64,000 bases of DNA from Nymphaea colorata (lineage: Eukaryota > Streptophyta > Magnoliopsida > Nymphaeales > Nymphaeaceae). The notes under the pieces are model-generated. The model did no database searches and was not told the DNA's origin. It saw nothing but the letters and a program-made list of their open reading frames with translations. Made by a program: the position numbers and the translations under genes. The stretch is from NCBI RefSeq assembly GCF_008831285.2, contig NC_045146.1, positions 17,251,289 through 17,315,288 on the forward strand, in the 5' to 3' direction. This document shows, in pieces, positions 53,791 through 64,000 of the stretch (the stretch's first letter is position 1; each line of letters begins with the position of its first letter).

Positions 53791-55114
53791 TTGGTTTCTG
53801 TCATAGCTTTCCTTTGTGAATGCTGACATACGATAACCAATGCATAAGAAATCACCGATTTATCTTTAGAAAACTCAATACCAAATAGCGATTACGGATA
53901 TGCTATCATTTGACGATCGTCAAATTTCAATTATACGTCTTTCGTTTGCTCAAGCGAATTTGAACGGAAATAAACCTTTGAGTTTGGGGTCATGTTCAAC
54001 ACTCTTGAGTTTTGACTATATACCTTCTTGTCATCTGTTTCACAGCTTTTACTTTGTATGAAGTGCGGCAATTACAGTGACAGACTTTCCCAACCTCTTT
54101 TGGTTTGTCGAGTTCCAATTTCAGCACAATGGCATCCCTAAACTTGTGATTCCACTTGATGCAACTGGAAGGACATGTTGGTTTCCCCTTTGTACCCGAC
54201 ACCAATTCGTGTCATGTTTGATCATAATTTATGCTGAAATAGTGCCTTCTTCTAGCTTGTCGCTTTTCAAGGGTTGTTTGCAGGTAAGTCGGCCTTTGAT
54301 TAAACATCTTCAATCCTGGTGTGGAACTTCGTTAGTCGTTTCAAATGCTTCTAAGGTTTTTCTCAATGCTATCAACGATAAACTCAGCCCTGAACCCTCT
54401 TGGGAACAATTGTAAAACCTTCATGCACCGTGAATGTAAGAGATACACCACGATTTGACTTGCACAAGAAGATGACCCATATAGAACTTGAAACGTTGAA
54501 TGCCCCACCAGGCATTCACACCTTTCCCCACTATGCCAACTATTTGGGTCCAAGTGCTTTCATGGTAGCAACCATAAATTTTTCAAACTTTGTTTGCATT
54601 GAGGACATGTTTATATGTGGTGTTGCCAGCCCAAGACTCACGCATTTGTTACCCGTGGCTACGGTGCCTTCCTTCACAAAATCCTTGTGCTCTTCATTGC
54701 TGTTTTAAGTATCTATCGTGGTTTTGGTATTAGAAAAACTGAAAATGATGCATGTTACCGTACCGGCCTATGTTAGGCATAATAAATTTTTTAAAAATAA
54801 AAATTATTTCTTATTTTGCTGAAATACTGGCTCCATAACGGTCAATATAGGCCAATTTGACCAATACAAGTCTTATAACGGACCATATCCTTAGATTCTT
54901 AGTATTTCAGCCTGCAGTCTCCCCCTAAAACAAATGTCGGCATTTAGGGGAACACTCAAAATTGATTTGCACATCTTACCTGGTTTTGTACATATACTAC
55001 AAAGTTGTACATTTAAAGGGTAAACTTCCATGAGATGGATACAACCTGATCATATTCCGGAATCAAAGCTCATTTGCATAGTAATTTTCTTGTGCATGGT
55101 CAATGAAAAGGGTA
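53791..55114. other. Spacer downstream of the TLDc gene
   Basis: No supported gene. The 112-codon plus frame at 54077-54415 and a minus frame at 54341-54553 are unassigned. The left part is moderately GC and could be an eroded retroelement. Confidence 0.35.
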
Positions 55115-58100
55115 CTAGCGCTCTTCCCGTTGGATTTTGTTAGGATCAGAAACCATGTCCAGCAACATCTTCTCGGGAGAATCTTCCCAGTTTCCAAAAG
55201 TCTTAAGGTCAACCTGTAGAACAGCAGACAAGAACGAAAATTTCAAAGACCTAATCGCTACATAACAACAATATCAAGGATAGAACAGCAAAGCAACAGC
55301 ATAATAAAACAAGGTCAATGCTGAGAAAGGAAGCCACAGCATGACTGCGTAGAATAACATGAACCACGAGGACCAACCTTACGCCTCTGTTCAGTGAAAA
55401 GTCCTTCTCTTTTCTTATAAGCATCCTGACCTTGCTTTGCAGATTTACCTCCCAGACCCCACACTTCTACATCAAGAACAGATCCTTCAACAGCCAGGAA
55501 GCCCTGCAGGTTTTTATGGATTTCATAATTATGCAGAATCACCAATTAGAAAAATTTTCGGTATATATAAAAATTCAGTAAACCTGAACAACAGTCTACA
55601 TCATTTAATTGAGCGACAGAGCAAAGCTCTGGATAGTCCAACCTCAAGCAAGCACATCCAATCAGACTGGTAAAAGTTTTTGGAAGTGAGGTGAAGTGAA
55701 TATATTGACACTATTGATATTACAAAATTTTGTTGACATTTTCAGGTCGGGAGAAAAATATGAACAAGGGAATTACATTACAAGACTACCGTGATTTATC
55801 AGTTTAGAAAACAAACCTGATTAGGCACAAGAAAGCCTGGTTGATAAGTTTTGTCAAATGCATGGTGACGAACAGTAATGTGAGCCAAGTCTTCATCAAT
55901 AAATATTCTCTCGTTTCCAATACTTCCTCCAAATCCAATTCCAACAGGTCTTGGATTTGCTTCATATACTCTTCGTGTAGCACGCAGATGGCTGCAAACA
56001 AAGTTCTTCTCTTTCCCTGTTCAGTGCAGTAAAGCCTTCCCTCAGTTCTTCAAGACGAGATCACATTAAGAATAAGGGAGAAAAAGACAATTCAAGACAT
56101 AAGGGTGAAAAAACAAAAATATGATTGTGTACCTGTCCAACCAGAGGCATGGAAACTTGGATGCAGAGCATAAATAAATCCTGGGCTTCCATAATATACA
56201 TCTCTATTTTCAAAGCCCTGCTGAACAAGGACACCGATAACCCATTGCCTTGAACTAATATTATCTTCATGAGCATCTGAGGTACTTGCAGCTACCAGCA
56301 TCAATAATGGTGCTTGATAACCGTCAATGTTCGACCAAAATCTGTTTAACCCCTTCCCATGTATAGAAGACCTGAAATTTTTCATGTCACATATTGAGAA
56401 TAGTGAGTCAGATGCATCCAACATAACACAAACAAATGTAAAATGATACGCTAGATATGCATCAAAATCAATGAATACAGAATGCAATTTAAGCCAGGCG
56501 AACCAGAAAGTTTGGGCACAGGGGTTCAGTTATCTGCAATAGGTACTGCACCTCTCTTTGTTCTTCATAATACATAAAGCCTTCATTAAGTGAAGACCTT
56601 CAGATATTGATCAATGGCAAAATTTGTTTACCGTTCCTACAGGAATTGCAGGACCTAATATACAGTTTCCATACAAAATCCTATACAAAAAGAGGCACAC
56701 CTCAAAGCGACTGAGCTTTTTCTATACCAAGAATCTTTAGAACCGACCAGTAGCATTAGGTTCCAAGTTGGTTCTAGCGTTACGTTACTAGCTTCTGGTT
56801 CTAGACTCAAATTCTTCTATGGAATTTGATTTCTCTCTCATAGACTAACCTCATAATGCATACACACCTGCTGTCTGCCTTGCTTCATTGCTTCTCCTCA
56901 ATCAAGATAGAAAGCTGAATGAAGCAAGGCAGCACCTTGTTCCACTGGCTCTAGAATGGGGTTTGAGGATCACAGACAAGCTTTGCCACCTCAAACTCCC
57001 AGTTAATGAATCGGAATGGAACGACAACTTGTCTTTCTTTTTTTCAAATTAAAAAGTGAGCATGCTCACCCTAATTGAAATAACAAAATGAGATGCCAAC
57101 GTTCTTATCAACCATGATTCACTCCATGGTCAAAGTGGATTTCTGAGTGATCCTTCAAGATCGGTTGATGTGTGTGAGCATCCCACCTACCTTACATATT
57201 CCATCAAAGTTGTCATTGCAAAGCTATAGTCAAGATGCACAAGTTCTTATCGTCTAGCTGTTGGTACACTACATCTTCATAGAGAATTCAATTTCACCCA
57301 ATAGGTCCAAGTGGGTCCTGCAGTTCAATTTCTCTTAGGATAAGCAAAACAAGTTACAAACAAGAGGAATCACTTTGCAAATCACCATGAAGATCTATCA
57401 GGGTCAAATGAGAGAGCAAGGCAGCTAAGCCAGCCTCCATATGCATAGTATGTGCAGAACAAGCTGGAACATGGTTTCCAGACTCATTACGAGTGGGTAG
57501 GAATAAGATTTCTTCTGTTTTAAGTCTTTAGCCCTGGTTGTTCACTGGATGCCCTGCAGTGTGATCAATGATTTACATTGGTTTGGGATAAAGGAAGGTA
57601 GTCCATGGGAGATACATCATCCAATGGTAAAAAAAAATAGACACAAGTTTGGGTTTTGCTGTTTTGTTTTTCTACTCATAGCATTTCAAAAATTTCAAAT
57701 GCCATTTACAAAAAAGTCAAAAGAAGAACAGATGTATCCCTCAACTAGCCTTTTCAGATTGGTTTTGTGATGCAGCAGAGGCTTAGACAATTCTGCAATA
57801 ACTTGGGCTATAGAGACAACCATTCTCTAAGCCAATGTATATTATGAAAGAATTCAATATGGAGGTCCTTTGATATTTTGAAGAACTTTCAAGCTTTGTT
57901 TTGATTTTTCAAATTCCTTAACACCTCACATCATAATTCATAAAACACATTGTTTGTAGGCCCTTGGACACGAGCTGAACTAGCAAGGAAGCCTTAATCT
58001 TAAATATTTCAGATCCAACCTGCCACAGTAGCAACCTACCATGTTTTAGATTTAGGCACCAACTAATGCCAGTAATTATAATACCATCAACTAATTTGAC

Positions 58101-61100
58101 AGCTCCCCAAAGTGTAGAAGTTAGCCAATCTGGATATTGCACATCCATTAACACTCCATAAACTACGTACAACCTACATCCCCAAAAAGTCTATGAAGTT
58201 ATAAAGTCATAACTCATCCAATACCTGCTTGTATGGATACGTCACTTGTCGCTCTTTTTTCTCTAAGATTATGTGGTGGAAGAATAGCAAGGTTGGTGCC
58301 ACTTAACGACATCCCACCAACATGTCTCTAACCCAACTATGGGAGGACTTCTCTCTCTCTCTCCTTACATTAGTTGATCTTACATGCTTCTAACACCATT
58401 TATGAGTGACGAATTATAGCATATTAACATGCAAAAGTTCAACTATAGAGCTGGTTTCTTCAATTATGTGAGGACGATTCCAATTCCCATTCCTTAATGT
58501 AGGTTATTGTGGTGATAAGCTTCTATCAACTTAACTACATCAAAAAGATATTTGTAAACTTTTCATAAGCATAAGAGACCACAAACCGGTAGAGAAGGTT
58601 TTCAGATGTCCCAAGAATTCCTCCAGAAACACATGCTTCCATTAACTCTTCACAAAAGAAGTTTCTTAAAGTAAGAGATATAGACCAGGCACGTCCGCTT
58701 GTCAGCAGACATGAAGAGTTTTCCTCTTTAGGAGGGCAATCACTAGTCGATTGAGTACAAGGTTCCAAGACAGCCTGCTACACCCATTAGAAAATGTAAA
58801 ATACCTTCTTTATCTAAATGCATAAATAGCAAGCAGATAAGTCAAGACAATTGATAGCTGAATGCCAGTACAATTAGAAGCAGAAAAGTTACACAATTGA
58901 CACCTAAAACCCTTTTCTCATTGTTGCAAACACAAGCTGGGGGAGCAAGATAAGTTCGATTCGATCTACAATTACATTATAGTAGCTAAACTTGCATGCT
59001 CTTAAAATCCTATAAAGTAATTTTGATATTTCAGTGTTTTCCTAGTCACATGTGCCTGGGAAAAAGTGGTGGACCGGTCGCATCTATTCCATGGTAATAT
59101 ACATGTTCAGTTAAATGCATAGGCTAGTCTAATGTGCAGGAAGTATAACAATCGTGCCTAAAACTAATCAACTGCTGATATGACAGATCCTAGTTGCCTT
59201 GTTGATGGCTCCTCTAGTTTGCACCCAGAAAGGGCTACTAACTAGGACACCATTAGTAGGACCCCGAGGTTTACAAACCTCTTAAGGATGGTCAATTTAA
59301 TCAATATAATACTACTCTTAAGTCCTCTCATATCAGATCTTGCAATCCGCCCTCCTTAAGAAACATGTGTCATTGCATGTTGAACCTCATGTCAAAGTGT
59401 TGAACTTGACTGTGAAACCAATTGCAAAAAGCTGACCCAAAACTAACCAAAATGCAGAACTAACCCAAATGCCCTATATGATGGATCATGGATCCCAACC
59501 TTCCCTGCGGCCAGATTTCATTCACACCAAAAAAAGGGCCACAAACCAAGACATCCAGTAGAAAGGGACCAGGGGTTATAAGCCCCTCAAGGATGCCTAA
59601 TTTCATTAATATAGGAATATCTTAATCTGAATTACATGAAACCCTCAAAAACTTGGAAAAACTTCATGCTTTAGAAGAACAAGTAACCATGACATATGTG
59701 ATGACAAAGATGATCCAGATGTATGTGCAATGGTAATAATATCATCAAGAGTTATGAGAAGAAATTCAGTCGAGATGAATCACGAGTTTATCCACATTAG
59801 AGCATAGGATACATTGTCGACTTGTCACACAAATTCAGTTGTGCATCTTCTTAGTGCTTTTCAAGGCGTGAAACACAGTTTCACTTGTCAAGTAAAGCTT
59901 CATCTAAACGAGACATTCTTATGGAGATAGAAAGGAATATTATGAATAAGAATCTAAGCAGAAAGCATAGCTATACACTCCCACTGTGGATCACTACATG
60001 TATGACATAATTTAGTCCATGAGATCCTTAAAATGCAAAATTTCTGGAAGTGTCTAGCCTTTCATTAATGTCAAATAAATGAAGCCACTTGAGACATGAA
60101 ATACTTTTACTTCTCAACTTTTTGGATCTGAGAAAAGAAAATTGAAGGGCATTATCCTATTAGAAGAGCTACGTATACCTTTGAGAAGGCCCGGAGGAAT
60201 CATACAATAGTTATGCTAAAGAATTGATGTAACAACAAACCAAAACAAGAGCAACATACAAAAACAGTAGAAGATACCTGCACAACTGAATTAGTTGTTT
60301 GCATTCTGTCGTTCACATACTGGGTAAAGCAATTTGAAAGCCCAGGCACCACTGTTAGTGCCCACTTATGAAGCTTGTCAAAGGAAACCTGCTGCGACAA
60401 ATCAAAATTGCCCTGGTCCATAGGTTTAATTTCAGAACCAACATCATTGTTCGACAATATGACTGACCACAATAAGTGGTTCACTTCCGGTAGAGCCAAG
60501 ACCACTTCTAGCTTTGAAATCCTTGAATCATGCATCATGATCCAACAAAGCCACAGAAGCGTAAGCACATCCCTTAACATAAAATAACCATTGATCCTGC
60601 AGTCGACGGAATCAGAAACAAAGTCCAAATTTGAAGGCATGCCTGCTTTTCTACTTGCTTCGGCATGTAGCTTGTACAAATTACAAAGGGATTCTGACGC
60701 TGGAGCCCTTCCACAACACCTGATATAGCCTTTTAGAAACTCTATCCAGGAAACTTGCCCGTTTTCACAGGTGAAAAATAGGTCAACAATGGCTTCCCCT
60801 ACATTGTTCAACAAATTCAGAAAATGGTCTTCCGTTGGCGATTTTGACTCAATTTTTTTGAATCGAAAGCTGAAGCAATCCTGTGTATTTCCACAACCCA
60901 AGACAGTGTTAAGCTACCTCAGAACAAATTAAAGGTGATGGACAACCATGAATCCTAATCGCAAAAATTTTTAACAAAAGGAAAGGAAACAGACTAATCG
61001 CTTCAAAACAGACAAGAGCGAGTTACAGAATCAAAGAACACTCTCTAGTATAATGAATCAATGATCATTCTTGATATCTTAATCTAAAAATTCAGAAAAA

Positions 61101-61571
61101 TGAGACTATAACAAGACTTAGCAACTTGCAATGAGCAAAAGGAGGAAAAAGAGAAGAAGATTCCCTCAGAAGAAATTCCTTCATTTCAGCTACATTTAAA
61201 GGTCTATTGGAAGCAGCCACTTATCAAAAAAGTGAAAGACACTGAAATTATCTCAAATTGTCTGGAGAAATTCAATCTCTCAAAATCACACATCACCACA
61301 AAATCTGGAACACTTGCTTTTCTATGAAAAGGTAAGACGCACAAGAAAACACAGCAAGTCGAAGGACATATATGCAGGGAAAGAATACCTTGAGGGTCTG
61401 CAAGAGAATAGCATCATCAGAATGAGGAGGAGGGTGATGGTCGTTGTTGCCGTGGCAGAGTCGGGTGAAGGCATCCCGGAGAGTTGGGAGGTGGCAGATC
61501 GTCGCCACCGTCGTCTCCAAGTCCTTCGTCACGTCCTGTGTCGCTTCCTGCCTCGATTCGGACGCTCCCAT
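55115..61571 (-). CDS. TLDc-domain protein with predicted N-myristoylation site
   Basis: Seven minus-strand exons: 61571-61389, 60880-60278, 58774-58587, 56371-56133, 56016-55817, 55503-55378 and 55213-55115. GT-AG borders and phases agree, giving 545 aa. The N-terminus MGASES fits the MGxxxS N-myristoylation pattern. Residues 62-262 form a helical region (GQVSWIEFLKGYIRCC, LTLLWLCWIMMHDSRISKLE). The TLDc domain covers about 305-490: GILGTSENLLYRSSIHGKG, LNRFWSNIDGYQAPLLMLVA, RQWVIGVLVQQGFENRDVYY, VGIGFGG, NERIFIDEDLAHITVRHHA, VLDVEVWGLGG. A charged tail ends DMVSDPNKIQREER. TLDc proteins in animals and yeast bind V-ATPase and affect oxidative-stress resistance. The plant members are poorly characterised. 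All exons of the domain are intact. Introns 2 and 3 are 1.5 and 2.2 kb. Exon borders were placed by family continuity, so the 5' exon join is the least certain. Confidence 0.9.
56372..58586 (-). other. Third intron of the TLDc gene
   Basis: 2.2-kb intron, AT-rich, with a short CT tract near 58350. No embedded gene or transposon was recognised. Confidence 0.7.
58775..60277 (-). other. Second intron of the TLDc gene
   Basis: 1.5-kb AT-rich intron with no recognised feature. Confidence 0.7.
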
Positions 61572-61814
61572 CCTTCTCTCTCCCTCTCTTGGCTGGCTGG
61601 CTTTACCAGCCGGCAGCTCTTAAGTTCCCAAGAATCCCAACCGTCGTGGAGGCGCAGTCGCAAGAATGGAGCGCGCTAACGGGTTGGCAGTGCTCACAAC
61701 CAATGGAGCAAATATATCAGATATTCAATCGAACTTCCAATCTCCCGGATACTGCTGAAGCCCAAGTTTCGCAAGGTCAGGTTCTCAAGCTTTTATGGAT
61801 ACAAACAAACAAAT
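61572..61814 (-). promoter_or_regulatory. TLDc gene leader and proximal promoter
   Basis: GC-richer DNA upstream of the TLDc start codon, with a CT-rich stretch on the plus strand at about 61575-61592 (GA-rich in the sense of the gene). No clear TATA motif is seen. Confidence 0.3.
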
Positions 61815-61860
61815 GGGCTGGGCTGGGCTGGGCTGGGCCGGGCCGGGTTGGGCTTGGGCG
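61815..61860. repeat. (GGGCT)n G-rich pentanucleotide repeat
   Basis: Plus-strand GGGCT units repeat about five times and grade into GGGCC, GGGTT and GGGCTT units. There are at least eight GGG runs in 46 bases, spaced by two or three bases. It sits about 250 bases upstream of the TLDc start codon. Confidence 0.9.
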
Positions 61861-64000
61861 TGGAGTTTGAGTTTCTGACAGTCAATTTGGGCCTAGGCTA
61901 TGGTCATAGGGTGTAGATTGGCTCGAGCCTGACTTTTTACCTGTCCGGGCCGATGCCCAGCCGCACTTTGTGCATTATTAGTTTAGATGGTTTCACTTTT
62001 GAGGACATTGCAGAACTAAAAAAGTAAATCTATGCTGGGATCAAGCATCCTTTACCATTTGATTAGTAGAAGCAAGACAATCAGAGCCTACGCTTGCTAA
62101 CAATTTATGCAAAAGTTTTGGCTTTAGATCGAACATACCATTCTCTCACCAGATCCAATGTCACCTTAAATCTGGAGATATTTGTGACCAGTCACAGAAC
62201 TAAGGATTTTAAATATGCAAAAATTTTAAAGAGGTACTAAGGATTCAAAACCACTTGACACCACACTCCTAAATATATAAAGGCAGAAGTAACGATGACA
62301 AGGGAGGAACCGATTTTTTCGCCTTTTTATGAAATGCATGTCCATGACTATACCATGACAATATGTCATTGTCATTGATTGTCGAACAATTTGTTAGTGT
62401 TTCATGAATCTATTAAAAATTTGTATCAAATTCATGAGTCACCATAATACTATAATACTATGTTTCATAAATCTGCTCTAATTTTTTTTTTAGAACAAAT
62501 TCATAATACAATAATAATATGTCACCCTGCCAAACTGCTTTATTTAACATTTTTCAGGACAAAGTTGTAATTCGGCAAACTTGTAAATGGGATTTCTTTG
62601 TTATTTATAGTTAAGTTAGATTTATTAAAAGATAATACAAGTTCAAAGATATGGTTTTTTCTCACAAGTTGATAAAATAAAATTACAAAGCAAAATTTAA
62701 AAACAAGAAGTCCCTTAAACACACGAACAAACCACGAAAACAAAATAAAAAAACAAAAGAGAAGAACTCACTGAGTCATTAGATATGCGTACACAATCAA
62801 TCTATGTCTTCTCATAATGATCTTAGCAATCTTTCTACAACTTACGAATCGCCTTCCCATTTTGTCGGGCATCCCATTTATTTCGCCCCAAAATAATTTT
62901 TTGGTTACATCGAAAACTCAGACCATGTGAACTGAAAACCGACCGGACCAATCATATAGAGTTGATTTGCAGGTCTGTCCACATCCTATGATCGGGGATT
63001 CCTAAATCCGGAGTCTGAATCTAAAATCCACTGGATCTTGTTCTCAATGTGATTGGAAAATATCTGCTTGGATCTTATTTTGATGATCTAAATCCCTGAA
63101 TGACTTGACTGAAATGCTTGGGAGACAGACACAAAAACAATGAATTTAAGATTCACGTTATTGACATAACTGAGAAACTTCCAAATTGCAGCATCGATTT
63201 TAAGATCCAAGACTATCAAACGCTACCTACCTACCTAACAGTTACATCTCACCAATCTCTTCCTCGCAACTCCCGTGTTTGAGTCTTACTCTAATTATGC
63301 AGGTCCGTGTTTTATTAGTATGTCATATTCAAGTAAGACATTTGGTGATTGTGATTAATTGTGATCTTTGAACAATGAATCACGTTGGGCACCACATGCT
63401 AAATTAAATTGCTGCCTGCCAGCCTCTCTCTCTCAGTCTCTCTTATTAAATGGCCTTTTCATCCACCGACGGAGACACGAGGTACCAATAATCCAAGATC
63501 TGCCATTAAGATTAGCTTTCCCGGTTTCCTAACTAACCACCTTCTTTGGCATATTTCTGTGCCTAAACAAACGAGTTTTGTTGATTTTCAGTTAAATGTA
63601 GGTTTCGATGTAAAAGATTTCGAGAAATTATTAGATGGATGCCAATGCAAAAACTGTACAAACTATCTCCAATCTACTTGAAACTTAAAGTTTATGGAAG
63701 CGTTCAAAGATTAATAACTTTTTCATTTTCTTTAATCAAAACTTGATATAGGGAAAACTGATGGTATAATAATAAGTTTTGCATGATTCCAGTTGGAACC
63801 TATCACATAATCGACTTTGAGATACCATTTTTTGCATATTTTTTTCTCGGTAAAAGAAAATTAAATTGTGAGATCTCTTTGGAAACTGTCCGCGTTACTT
63901 TCTTTGCTGTGATCGACAAACTGACACCTCTCATGGAGCTTCAGATCTAAGTGCTTTCCAACAAAGGTATGCGGCTTTTCAGAAGATCCCGCGTTTGGAC
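61861..64000. other. Terminal spacer
   Basis: AT-rich sequence with no supported gene. A 90-codon plus frame at 63409-63681 lacks family motifs. No repeats beyond short homopolymers stand out. Confidence 0.45.

Noticed and set aside
54341..54553. Minus-strand GHSTFQVLYG, reminiscent of the end of Ty3-type integrase
   Set aside because: Only about ten residues fit; neither the upstream integrase core nor the downstream region could be recognised in any frame.
60278..60901. CTG/TTG-initiated start for the second TLDc exon as an independent gene
   Set aside because: A CAG acceptor lies at the DCFSF codons and the upstream MGASES exon joins in phase, so it is an internal exon.

Overview
The window is nuclear DNA of a flowering plant. 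Evidence: spliced genes with GT-AG introns of 0.1 to 5.4 kb, plant-only protein families (BBR/BPC pentacysteine factor, group I bZIP, IQD calmodulin-binding protein), AT-rich spacers full of TA, GA and CA microsatellites, degenerate LINE fragments and tRNA-derived SINEs. I cannot place the species from sequence alone. No organellar, bacterial or viral segment was recognised.

Layout. 0.6-0.94 kb: broken, intronless copy of a mitochondrial ribosomal protein (mL53 type), minus strand. 2.86-3.59 kb: short linker histone H1, minus strand, with its own TATA and CCAAT motifs. 5.5-12.1 kb: a class II BBR/BPC GAGA-binding transcription factor, plus strand, with a probable 5.4 kb leader intron carrying a long GA tract. 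12.7-14.6 kb: degraded LINE. 14.6-22.5 kb: gene-poor spacer with short tandem duplications, a SINE and a large TA/GA/TG microsatellite. 22.5-28.2 kb: a bZIP29/bZIP30-type factor in four coding exons, with three 14-3-3-type motifs and AUG uORFs. 29.07-33.67 kb: copy 1 of a dispersed non-coding repeat. 33.7-41.5 kb: gene-poor spacer. 41.8-48.6 kb: an IQD31/IQD32-type protein in six exons, with a 57-codon upstream ORF. 49.3-53.3 kb: repeat block A, copy 2 of the dispersed repeat, block A'. 53.5-53.8 kb: second LINE scrap. 55.1-61.6 kb: TLDc-domain protein, minus strand, seven exons. 61.7-64.0 kb: spacer with a G-rich pentanucleotide repeat.

All five intact genes were assembled by joining exons at GT-AG borders so that frame and family motifs continue. 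Predicted lengths are H1 184 aa, BPC 305 aa, bZIP 541 aa, IQD 809 aa and TLDc 545 aa. They are not an operon or an evident pathway cluster. Shared themes are chromatin and transcription (H1, BPC, bZIP) and calcium/calmodulin or 14-3-3 signalling (IQD, bZIP).

I found no convincing new biological system. The most noteworthy points are the GA tract inside the gene for a GA-binding protein, the two direct copies of a multi-kilobase repeat flanking the IQD gene with clean copy-specific indels, the A/A' repeats framing copy 2, and the multiply frameshifted ribosomal-protein pseudogene.
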